From the NCBI GenBank assembly GCA_963697355.1, contig CAVONV010000004.1, positions 248,001-312,000 on the forward strand: DNA of 64,000 nt. The letters run 5' to 3'. Shown piece by piece: positions 37,451 through 45,686 of this stretch (position 1 is the stretch's first letter; the number at the start of each line of letters is the position of its first letter). The notes beneath the pieces are model-generated. The model was not told where the DNA came from. It was given only the letters and a program-made list of their open reading frames with translations, and did no database searches. The stretch comes from CAVONV01 sp963697355. Lineage in GTDB: Bacteria; Acidobacteriota; Vicinamibacteria; Marinacidobacterales; DATDRI01. A program made the translations under genes and the position numbers.

Positions 37451-38610
37451 ATGAACAAACAAACTTTTTGGCTTGCGTGCTGGTTCATGTTATTCGCTCG
37501 CTCGGTCTCTGCTCAGATCTCGTCACCTGCTGAAGCGACGGTGTTTGTTCGTGTCGTCGGAGCCGTTGAAGTCGAGCCCCCCGGATTCTGAGTTACCGAA
37601 TCGGTGATTCCAACACCGAAATCGCCGTGGGAGCGGTTTCGTGATCTCTCCGAGCGGTTACATACTCACGAACCATCATTTGATTGCGGGTGAAGACATC
37701 ACCCTGTACGTGGATGGTGAACCGCTCGAAGCGTCGATCGACGTCCAACGGATCGAGGTGGCTTTCCCAAACGAAATAGACTCGGATGAGCCTGAGCGGT
37801 TCTACCGCGCTTCGGTCGAAGCCGTTGACCCGGATTTTGATCTCGCATTGCTCCACATCCAAGGAGCCAACCTGCCCTATGTCCCTTTGGGCGATTCGAG
37901 CGCCATACAGTTTGGCGACCCGGTACGAATTCTCGGCTACCCGCTCGGATGGGGAGTGGAGGTCGCCAGGAAATCTATCGATAGGGTCGTACCCGAGGTC
38001 ACCATCTCGCGAGGAGCACTGTCGGCGGTCCGACGAGACGAACAGGGGATTCCGCGATACCTTCAGACCGATGCGGCGGTCAATCTGGGGAACAGTGGTG
38101 GTCCGGTGGTCAGCACCGATGGCTTTGCACTGGGCGTCATGTGCGCGCGCATGCGGGGAGGTCGGGGCATCGGATTTGCCGTCCCCATCAACCTAGTCAA
38201 AGACTTTCTTCTAGAGGACGGTTTCGACTGGATGTTTCCCGTTCAACGTCTGGAGCTCGGCCCGCACGAGGTATTCCCAGGGAAGGGACTTCAGATGCGT
38301 ATACCGGTGGGCTTCTCTGACCTTTCTCCCCGGCTGGACCGCGTTGAATGCGATAACGGTGTCAAGATCTCTTTCTCACGATCGATCGCTTGGGCTCCGT
38401 ATGGAGTCTCGAGCAGATCGAGGAAAGTCTTCTGTCTCGCCAGGAGTTCGAGGAGTTCCACCATGTGACGACTCTTTCCCAGGACGACGAACTGCCCCGA
38501 CAGAGACCGACGTCCGAGCGCAGACCCTGGACAGGATTCGTACTTTCATCGACGAACGCCTGGCGGAAAGGCTATCTCCTCCCGCGACAATACAGGCTGA
38601 AGAGAGGCGA
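37451..38610 (+). pseudogene. secreted trypsin-like serine protease, frameshifted at both ends
   Basis: A good ribosome site (GGGAGG) and signal peptide (MNKQTFWLACWFMLFARSVSAQ) begin the gene at 37451, but the frame stops at 37591. Reading the other frames gives YRIGDSNTEIAVG and then, from 37635, GFVISPSGYILTNHHLIAG, so at least two indels lie between 37575 and 37635. The core is intact to about 38380 with DFDLALLHI and NLGNSGGPVV completing the triad. Two further shifts follow (near 38385 and 38500), and the coding sequence continues as AQTLDRIRTFIDERLAERL until it runs into the acyl-CoA ligase without a stop. It pairs with the preceding protease. Confidence 0.65.
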
Positions 38611-40147
38611 GAGACTCGTGATTCGCTCACAACAATACCGTGCGAGCTACCGCGAGCTTTGGGATGTTACGACGAAGCTTGCCAAGGCACTCCTTGCCCG
38701 CGGGATTCAGAAGGGTGATCGCGTCGGGATCTGGTCGCCGAACCGATTCGAGTGGGTGGTGGTGCAGTACGCTACGGCGCGGATCGGGGCTATTCTCGTA
38801 AACGTCAATCCTGCCTACAAGGCGCGCGAGCTCGAGTACACGCTCAAACAGTCCGGCCAGAAGATGCTCTTTCTAGCGCGGCGTTTCCGGGCGACGGATT
38901 ACGTCGATCTGCTGGGGCAGGTGCGCGACCGCTGTGAGGCCCTCGAACAGACGGTGGTTATCGACGATGAGTGGGAAGAGCTCCTCGCCTCGGCGGACGA
39001 AGTGGATGATACGGTTCTCGCCGAGCGTGAAGCGAGCCTCGCTTTCGACGAACCCATCAACATACAGTACACCTCCGGGACCACCGGGACACCCAAGGGT
39101 GCCACCCTATCGCACCACAACATCCTCAACAACGGTTTCATGATCGCGGAGATCCTGGCGTACACGGAAAAGGACCGCGTGTGCGTTCCGGTGCCCTTTT
39201 ACCACTGCTTCGGCATGGTGATCGGCAACCTCGCTTGCACGAGCCATGGGGCCGCCATTCTGATCCCCGGAGAGGCCTTCGACCCCGGCGACACCCTCGC
39301 GACCATCCAGGAGGAGCGGGCCACTTCGCTCTACGGTGTTCCAACCATGTTTATCGCTATGCTGAATCACCCGGATTTCGTCCGCACCGACTTCTCGTCA
39401 CTTCGTACCGGGGTCATGGCGGGATCCCCTTGCCCGGTAGAAGTGATGAAACAGGTGCGCGAGAAGATGAACATGCGAGACGTTACCATTTGCTACGGGA
39501 TGACCGAGACCTCGCCGGTCTCGACCCAGAGCCGCATGGACGATCCGGTGGAAAAACGCGTATCCACGGTAGGGCGCATCCATCCCCACGTCGAGATCAA
39601 GATCGTCGAGCCAACATCCGGTGCGGTGGTTCGTCGAGGTGAAGCCGGTGAGCTCTGCACTCGGGGTTACTGCGTGATGTTGGGATACTGGAACGACGAC
39701 GAGGCAACTGCGAACGCGATCGACGCCGCACGGTGGATGCACAGCGGAGATCTCGCCGCGATGGATGACGAGGGTTACATTAAGATCGTGGGTCGGATCA
39801 AGGACCTGATCATCCGGGGAGGAGACAACGTCTATCCTCGCGAAGTGGAAGAGTTTCTCTTCACCCACCCGGCAGTGGAAGATGCCCAGGTGGTCGGCGT
39901 TCCGTCTGCAACCTACGGCGAGGAAGTAATGGCCTGGATCAAGCCGCGAGCTGGGACCAGTTTGGAGGGTGAGGAACTGGCTGCGTTTTGCTGGGGTAAA
40001 ATCGCAACCTACAAGATCCCGGCGTACTGGAAGTTCGTCGATTCGTATCCCATGACGGTCACGGGCAAGATCCAAAAGTACCGCATGCGCGAGATCTCCA
40101 TTGACGATCTCGGTCTCGGCGACGCGGCCAACATCGAAACGGCATAG
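38390..40147 (+). CDS. fatty-acyl-CoA synthetase (AMP-forming), N-terminus replaced
   Basis: From about 38615 the frame is a typical AMP-binding acyl-CoA synthetase: YRASYRELWDVTTKLAKALL, the P-loop YTSGTTGTPKGA, CYGMTETSPVS, then HSGDLAAMDDEGY and the C-terminal lysine region TVTGKIQKYRMRE. The first 75 or so residues of the open frame (GSVWSLEQIEESLLSRQEF ...) belong to the upstream protease in another register. The ligase's own first 40-50 residues and its start codon are missing. A genomic deletion fusing the two genes and an assembly collapse explain this equally well. The enzyme activates fatty acids for beta-oxidation or lipid synthesis. Confidence 0.75.
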   Translation: MGSVWSLEQIEESLLSRQEFEEFHHVTTLSQDDELPRQRPTSERRPWTGFVLSSTNAWRKGYLLPRQYRLKRGERLVIRSQQYRASYRELWDVTTKLAKALLARGIQKGDRVGIWSPNRFEWVVVQYATARIGAILVNVNPAYKARELEYTLKQSGQKMLFLARRFRATDYVDLLGQVRDRCEALEQTVVIDDEWEELLASADEVDDTVLAEREASLAFDEPINIQYTSGTTGTPKGATLSHHNILNNGFMIAEILAYTEKDRVCVPVPFYHCFGMVIGNLACTSHGAAILIPGEAFDPGDTLATIQEERATSLYGVPTMFIAMLNHPDFVRTDFSSLRTGVMAGSPCPVEVMKQVREKMNMRDVTICYGMTETSPVSTQSRMDDPVEKRVSTVGRIHPHVEIKIVEPTSGAVVRRGEAGELCTRGYCVMLGYWNDDEATANAIDAARWMHSGDLAAMDDEGYIKIVGRIKDLIIRGGDNVYPREVEEFLFTHPAVEDAQVVGVPSATYGEEVMAWIKPRAGTSLEGEELAAFCWGKIATYKIPAYWKFVDSYPMTVTGKIQKYRMREISIDDLGLGDAANIETA

Positions 40148-40547
40148 TAAGAAACCGCTTAGCGGATTGGGCGGCGAAACAAGTCCAAAGAACGTGTACC
40201 TCGTCTCACCAACGCTTCCTTACGGGACTGAGGACCGTTGCCGTCCACTTCAGCCCGCTCCGAGGCCCTGAAATCGCCTATCCCATGGGCAGGGCTCGAG
40301 TCCCGATCCCAGTATGGCAGGTGATTTAGGCTATGGTTCTCTCTCTTCCCTTAGACATCAGCCCAGACACTCTACGCAATCAAGGGCATCCGCTTGGGTG
40401 GGTCTATATACCCCTCGATGAATCCAGCTACGTCAGCACTTGATAGCTGAATAGGGGCCCTTAGTGAGATCCTCTCCTTCTAGTCGGTAATTAGATCGCC
40501 AACAAATCGGCAGCACTACACCCCCGCGTTGCTGCAGTTTTCCGCTT
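40148..40547. other. intergenic, no gene seen
   Basis: 400 bp without a plausible coding frame. A small hairpin (ccgc-tta-gcgg) lies just after the ligase stop and could help to end transcription, but has no T-run. No tRNA or known RNA is recognised. Confidence 0.4.
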
Positions 40548-41166
40548 TCAAAACTCTATGAATACGGTGCGGTGGTCACTCACACGCTCTTGGCGTGTTC
40601 CAGTTGGATTCGTGGTGTGCGCCATGTATTCCGTATGGGTGACGCCAGCATTCGTGATCACGGATTCAAGCGCCGGGGAAATCAGAATGTGATCTAGGAG
40701 GACCTGCCGGTTGTTGATGTTGTCGACGAAATCATCAAATATCGCGGTGAAGCGGTCCGCGGGGGCAACCATTGTGAGGAAAGCGTGACTGAACAAACGC
40801 TCAGGATAAAAGGTGCTCCCGAGGAGAATGTCAACAACATTGTGCGTTAGGTACTTTCTTTCGAAATAGTCGATGCCTGGCCCGTCATTGAAGTCACCAG
40901 TGACGATGACTCTGACAGCTGGGTCGTTTAGCATCAGCGCATCGGCGTCCTCATGGCTTCGCTCGATATACGACGACGATTCTCAAGAGCAGCCGTGACG
41001 TACTCATTGACGACGATTTGGATTGGCGAAAAGCCGCCGTCCTCTGTGCACATATTTTGACTTGGTATGAAGGGACAGTATGCGCATCGGTTGTCCAGTG
41101 GCGCCACATCTCGCTTTGCAAGTTGACAGTGCCCGTGGAGTCAAAGAACTCATGCGGCGGCCCCAT
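40548..41166 (-). pseudogene. endonuclease/exonuclease/phosphatase-family relic
   Basis: The last 128 residues are in one frame (VRVIVTGDFNDGPGIDYFE ... QVLLDHILISPAL ... SDHRTVFIEF) and carry the EEP-fold motifs GDFND, DHIL and SDH. Earlier segments are in other frames: EFFDSTGTVNLQSEMWRHW and then GFSPIQIVVNEYVTAALENRRR. At least two frameshifts lie near 41045 and 40945. The N-terminal half of the domain, including the first metal-binding residues, is absent. This looks like a decayed or truncated secreted nuclease gene. Confidence 0.65.
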
Positions 41167-41571
41167 AGTAATATCTTAGCAATCCGCCCAGCCGTTCCCG
41201 ACAGCGCACCGGACCATCGTGATGACTATTCCAGGTTGCTGCTGCTAGATATGGCAGGTCCTTCGTCTCAGTGACGCTGGGTGTACTGGGACCTAAGATA
41301 CCAGGGACCCGCGATATCTTGCGGGTACTGAACAGGAATCCAAAGGGGGATCCCGGGTGGAGGATACTGAGGGGGCCGTTCATTGGGATACTAATGAGGA
41401 CCCCGGTACTGATAGATCTGTGGAGGGATACCAAAGGGATACCGCAGGGGTACCTAGATCCGGTGCCGGATCAGTTCGAGAAACGCATACTGTTCGCCAC
41501 CTAAAGCATAGGCAAGTAATATAGGGGCGATGTAGCTCACAAAGGATGTCATTGCGACTGGGAGATGGGCA
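41167..41571. other. intergenic with recurring ggatac motifs
   Basis: No convincing gene. Between about 41290 and 41455 the plus strand repeats a loose ggata(c) motif at least six times (gataccaggga, ggatactgagg, gggatactaatg, gggataccaaa, gggataccgcag). A 77-codon frame at 41271-41504 spans it, but lacks a ribosome site and any recognisable domain. Confidence 0.35.
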
Positions 41572-42084
41572 ATGAGTCAAGTTTGGCGGGAGGTTTCGCG
41601 GCATTCCATGCGGCACAAAATCCATGGCACCACAGGTAGTCTGGTGAAGGCACTTGCGGATGTTACGGATTCGCGCGTATATCGTTCGAGTTCGGGCTCG
41701 GAGGCAGTTGTGCTCAGCAAACGGGCCGTCACAGATTCTCCAGAATTGGTGATCGAGCTCGATAGTCGCGGGGGCGAATACCACTTTGTTGCCGTGCTGC
41801 CGCAGGTAGACCAGAGCGAGGACATCGGCGGCCTGCGGAAGTACTGTGATGTCATTGCGCTCCCGGAGGAGGCTCTCGACATGGCACCTCAAGGCATGGT
41901 GTCTTGCGGCCGTCTCATCTATCGCGGGGCCCCAGACGACAGCGCAGCTTTTTCCCTATTCCGCAATCAACCGGCGAGCTCCGAGCTCCTCACGCGCGAT
42001 GCCCCGCGAGACATTGGTGAGCCCGACGACAACCTTGATTCCCGGGAGGATTGGTTCAAAAAGCGTCACTCGAACAAAAAATAG
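41572..42084 (+). CDS. hypothetical protein
   Basis: The 170-residue protein is not recognised. A GGGAGA ribosome site precedes the ATG. The protein is soluble, mixed alpha/beta in its first 110 residues (DSPELVIELDSRGGEYHFVAVL), with a charged, probably disordered tail (EDWFKKRHSNKK). It ends 1 bp from the convergent BNR-repeat gene. No signal peptide. Confidence 0.55.
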   Translation: MSQVWREVSRHSMRHKIHGTTGSLVKALADVTDSRVYRSSSGSEAVVLSKRAVTDSPELVIELDSRGGEYHFVAVLPQVDQSEDIGGLRKYCDVIALPEEALDMAPQGMVSCGRLIYRGAPDDSAAFSLFRNQPASSELLTRDAPRDIGEPDDNLDSREDWFKKRHSNKK

Positions 42085-42085
42085 C

Positions 42086-44374
42086 TCATTGTATTTCGGA
42101 GACGTCCAAGCGCCAGGTCGATCGTCCATAGGTGGCCGCCAGAAGCGCATTCGTCGCCTCGTGCAAGACGAGATCGACGACCATTACGGTCGGTAGATTC
42201 AACGTCAAGTTGTTCCATGTCCCTCCAGCATCGGACGAAACGAAAACTCCTGCGTCACCGCCCACGAATATGACGTCGGGATTAGATGATGGAATGGCGA
42301 TACCATGGTGCGGTGCGTCCGGCAAATTTCCACCGTCGATGTCGGTCCAAAAGCCGCCGCCATCTGTCGAGCGAAAGAGGTGGCTGTTGCCAAAGTTAGC
42401 AACAGTAGCGTAGACAACATTGGCGTTGTCAGCCGGTGTTCGAAGCCGTGTAATCGTGCGGCCTGGTAGGCCGGAACTGGCGATATTGTCGGTCCAAGTC
42501 TCCCCCCCATCCTCACTCTTGAAGATCCCCCCGTTCTCCGTGCCGACGTATAGGTAGTCGGTATTCGCTCGAGAAATCTCAATACATGTCACGAAGCTGT
42601 CATCCAGGAATCCTGAAACATCCTTCCAGTTACCTCCGTCGTTCTTGGTCCTCCATACGCGCTGCGAGCCGACAAAGACCCTTTTGGGACGATCAGGATC
42701 GATTGCTAGAAATGCCATCCACGGTTTTGGTCCCGTCTCGTTTGGACCGATATTGTGTCTCCATCCATCAGACTGACGAAACCGGTTGATGAACATGAAC
42801 TGTGACGACGTGTACAGATGCAGTCGGTCATTAGGGTCGATCGCACAAAAGCCTCCATCTCCGCCGGTCGTTTCAATGAAGCTATCCGCCTGGCCATCAA
42901 GTGTCAGCCAGGTTCCGTTGTCCTGCATGCCTCCGCCATACATGTTTCCGTCCGTTGCCGCAACGGATAAGTCGTAGAACATGTTAGTGGCAAGGCCGTT
43001 GCTTCGATTCTCCCAGGAATCTCCACCGTCTTGGCTTACGTCCATACCGCCGTCGTTCATGGCGTAAACCAGACCACTCTGTCCCGCGGGTTGGCAGAAC
43101 ATATGCTGGTCGGCATGGGCATAATCTGGGGACTCCCTCTCAGCATTCCACCTCGTCAGTTTCTTCCAGGTGGTCCCGCCGTTTTTGCTGCGGTGTATAT
43201 CTACGCCACCGCAGATAACAACGTTTTCGTCGCTCGGGTCGACGCTAATGGTGTTGTTGTAGTTCATCTGCCGTTCTTGATAGAAATGTGAGCCGCTGAC
43301 GTCCTTCCATGTGCTCCCGCCATTACCGGTGCGGAAGATTCCCAGCACCGCGCCACGAACACTCGCTATTTGTGTGTACATGACTTTGGGATTCGACGGA
43401 GCAATGGCGATACTCGTTCGCCTAATCGACGATGACGAGGGCAGGCCGCTCGTAAGATGAGCCCAGCTTTGTCCGCCATCTTGGCTTTTCCAGATACCGT
43501 TCATCGCTCCAATGGCATCGATGGCAACATAAACCGTCCCCGGTGTAGTTGGGTGAAACACGACTTCGTGGCATTGGAAAGGGTATGGTGTGATTGCCAA
43601 AGCTCGAGCCCAGCTATTGCCACGGTCCGTTGACACAAACAGCCCTCGTGGGTCTTCGGCCCGGTGTCCTACGCCAGCGAGAAGGATGTGATCGGAGTCA
43701 AACGGGTCAACCGCGACGCGTCCAATGCGTCTGGGAAGACTGTGGGCTACAGCTGGGGCAAGCAAATGCCACGAAACGCCACCGTCCGTTGAGCGGTACA
43801 GTCCAACGCCTGCGTGAGAATCGGCAGACAAGTTTGCCTCGCCGGTTCCGCAGTAGATTATGTCAGAATCCGCTGGATCTAAACACAACGCGCCAATATT
43901 CAATGTCGGTTCATCGTGCCACCGTGACATCCAGGTCAAGCCACCATCCGTGCTAGTCCAAATCCCTCCTCCAGCGGCTCCCACGCAGATCCGGTCGACG
44001 CCATTCGGGTCGACCACAATCGATGTCATGCGCCCACCTACATTGGTGGGACCTGCTTGCATCCATGTCGCGCCTCCCGGCTGCATGGGTACGTTGGCGA
44101 CCGCGTCGGCTCGCGCACTCAATAGCAAATCGACAGGTGCTTCGCGCATCGGCCATGCTTCGCGCGCATTAAACCAACTGGCACGCGCTTTGTGTGTGGA
44201 TACCTTGCCCGGTTCTCCCTTTTGGGGTGCCAACTTCTTCGGCGCAGATGTGTGCAGCTTTTCCTCAACTGTCATCCGCTTGCTGCGTCGCGTGGTCTTT
44301 TTCGGTTTGGTTCTGGCCGGTCTCTTTCTCGTCCGAGTGGACTTACCCGTATTTCTCTTTTTTTTCTTGGCCAT
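42086..44374 (-). CDS. BNR/Asp-box beta-propeller protein with lysine/arginine-rich N-terminal tail
   Basis: The 762-residue protein contains many Asp-box repeats (TSTDGGLTW, RSTDGGVSW, VSTDRGNSW, KSQDGGQSW, KSEDGGETW, RSTDGGGFW), the signature of sialidase- or VPS10/sortilin-like beta-propellers, over residues about 100-755. No sialidase catalytic residues are evident. Residues 1-34 are almost entirely Lys, Arg and Thr (MAKKKKRNTGKSTRTRKRP) and no signal peptide or membrane helix follows, which is odd for a family that is mostly secreted. An AAAGGA ribosome site supports the start. The basic tail could bind nucleic acid or membrane. The function is unknown. Confidence 0.75.
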   Translation of the reverse strand: MAKKKKRNTGKSTRTRKRPARTKPKKTTRRSKRMTVEEKLHTSAPKKLAPQKGEPGKVSTHKARASWFNAREAWPMREAPVDLLLSARADAVANVPMQPGGATWMQAGPTNVGGRMTSIVVDPNGVDRICVGAAGGGIWTSTDGGLTWMSRWHDEPTLNIGALCLDPADSDIIYCGTGEANLSADSHAGVGLYRSTDGGVSWHLLAPAVAHSLPRRIGRVAVDPFDSDHILLAGVGHRAEDPRGLFVSTDRGNSWARALAITPYPFQCHEVVFHPTTPGTVYVAIDAIGAMNGIWKSQDGGQSWAHLTSGLPSSSSIRRTSIAIAPSNPKVMYTQIASVRGAVLGIFRTGNGGSTWKDVSGSHFYQERQMNYNNTISVDPSDENVVICGGVDIHRSKNGGTTWKKLTRWNAERESPDYAHADQHMFCQPAGQSGLVYAMNDGGMDVSQDGGDSWENRSNGLATNMFYDLSVAATDGNMYGGGMQDNGTWLTLDGQADSFIETTGGDGGFCAIDPNDRLHLYTSSQFMFINRFRQSDGWRHNIGPNETGPKPWMAFLAIDPDRPKRVFVGSQRVWRTKNDGGNWKDVSGFLDDSFVTCIEISRANTDYLYVGTENGGIFKSEDGGETWTDNIASSGLPGRTITRLRTPADNANVVYATVANFGNSHLFRSTDGGGFWTDIDGGNLPDAPHHGIAIPSSNPDVIFVGGDAGVFVSSDAGGTWNNLTLNLPTVMVVDLVLHEATNALLAATYGRSTWRLDVSEIQ

Positions 44375-44466
44375 TTTTCTAGTCCTTTCTTTAGGTGCTT
44401 GCCCTTGTCTGATTTCGAATCTCTAGCAAAATTACGGGACCAAAAGACGCACAGAGTAGCTCGTCA

Positions 44467-44745
44467 TCACAGCGCAAAAAGGGCAGCGTAGCACCGTTCT
44501 CCCACAACGTTGTTGGTTTTCCAACCCAGTAGAACGCCAGCGACCATCAGAGGAACTGTTGCGACGATAATAAGGACGGATTGATGTTCGATCAAGAGCG
44601 AGATTGAGAACGCGCTGACCTTTGTTGTAATGTCGTCAGAAAACGGGGCCAACGACGCGGCGACGACAAAGTCTCGCCGATGCAGAACGTACCTTTGCCG
44701 AATGGCAATGACCTTCGCCGGTCGGGCGGAGCCAAAAAGTCCCAA
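44467..44745 (-). CDS. hypothetical membrane protein, possibly truncated
   Basis: A 92-codon frame with a TTG start and one clear C-terminal transmembrane helix (VLIIVATVPLMVAGVLLGW). The same frame extends upstream without a good start codon (GEGIVFSDDLELGLFG), so the N-terminus may have been lost where it meets the acyl-CoA synthetase relic. Not recognised; support is weak. Confidence 0.3.
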   Translation of the reverse strand: MGLFGSARPAKVIAIRQRYVLHRRDFVVAASLAPFSDDITTKVSAFSISLLIEHQSVLIIVATVPLMVAGVLLGWKTNNVVGERCYAALFAL

Positions 44746-44889
44746 TTCTAAATCGTCTGAAAAAACGATCCCTTCACCCAGGACGGTCTCTGGGTGACGA
44801 GGAGTGCCTCACGAAGGAAAATATCCCAACATAAGCATTAACGCTACCGTTGCCACCAAAAGAGAAGAGCGCGCCGCTGAGGCGGCGGA

Positions 44890-45062
44890 AGAAGAAAGAC
44901 CATCTTCTTCCCCAGTCGAATACGAAATTCCTGTGCTGGTGAGTGGCGCCTAGATAGTCACCATATTGGGACAAAGCATTGATGCACTTGCAGGAGACAT
45001 CCACTGAATCGTTGACGGGTATGCCGTAGTAGCGGAGCAGGTCGTGCGCGTGTGGGGCCGAG
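44890..45062 (-). pseudogene. relic of an NDP-forming acyl-CoA synthetase gene
   Basis: The minus strand reads PHAHDLLRYYGIP then CKCINALSQYGDYLGATHQ and NFVFDWG, matching the segment RPHAHDLLRYYGIP ... CKCIYALSQYGYYLSTAHQ ... NFVFDWG of the intact synthetase at 60045-62216. The match covers about 57 codons in one frame and is also strong in DNA (for example ggagcaggtcgtgcgc in both). On both sides the similarity stops. This is a fragment of a paralogous or duplicated gene, 16 kb from the intact copy. Confidence 0.75.
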
Positions 45063-45361
45063 CCCTATGATCGAGCGCGTCATAACTTGCTCAGCGAGAA
45101 AGGACAACAAACTACCTGTCAGCTATTGACAGATTTGGGTCTTGGTTCTATTAATGTAGGTAGATAAACGGACATTCCAAAAAAAGCGACGTGCAGTTTT
45201 TGCCTGACGGGTGGGCCGCTTCATCGACGATGGGAGAAAGGAAATGCAACACTACTCCTTACCTCGAGCTGTCGCTCTAGCGCCGCTATTTTCAATGCCG
45301 ATTCCAATCCGCCTAGCGCCGAAATGGAAAGCACAGGCATGTAGACAGATTTAGGACCGAA
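45063..45361. other. intergenic region upstream of the propeptide-like gene
   Basis: About 300 bp without a supported gene. It is AT-richer than its surroundings around 45100-45200 and presumably holds the promoter of the protease pair that follows. No regulatory motif is recognised. Confidence 0.35.
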
Positions 45362-45652
45362 ATGGTTGACGCATCGAATGTCATCAGGGCTCGATTGGCG
45401 CTGGAATCGAAGGACCTCGAGCTGTCTCAAAGAGCTGCATCAGAGCTCGAGCAGCTAGGATTCGATGTTGTTCACATCGGTCCACGTGGAGTTGGGTTCG
45501 AGGGCTCTCGTGAATTGTATGAAGAGGCGTTCAAAGCCAAAGTACGACTAACAGAGAACGGTTGGCGATTCGATGAACTACCCACCATCCCCGAGGCACT
45601 TCCAGAAGGCATCGCCTCGGTCTATTTTCCGACGAAACCCGAGTTCATTTAG
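45362..45652 (+). CDS. stand-alone subtilase propeptide-like protein
   Basis: The 96-residue protein is similar in pattern to the propeptide region of the protease encoded 34 bp downstream: GFDVVHIGPRGVGFEG then LYEEAFKAKVRL aligns with GIEATVTARNAVEGQ then FDAVFGVKLTT, and both end in an I-VYxPTxPEF stretch (VYFPTKPEF; YVPTPPEF). It has no signal peptide and no protease domain. Propeptides of S8 proteases act as folding chaperones and inhibitors, so a trans-acting inhibitor or chaperone is the natural inference. AGGA precedes the ATG. Confidence 0.6.
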   Translation: MVDASNVIRARLALESKDLELSQRAASELEQLGFDVVHIGPRGVGFEGSRELYEEAFKAKVRLTENGWRFDELPTIPEALPEGIASVYFPTKPEFI

Positions 45653-45686
45653 CCAACCTCGCAATTTCGGTTTTTGGAGGTGAGTC

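Noticed and set aside
41271..41504. 77-codon plus-strand gene
   Set aside because: No ribosome site, no domain, and its open frame follows the irregular ggatac repeats.
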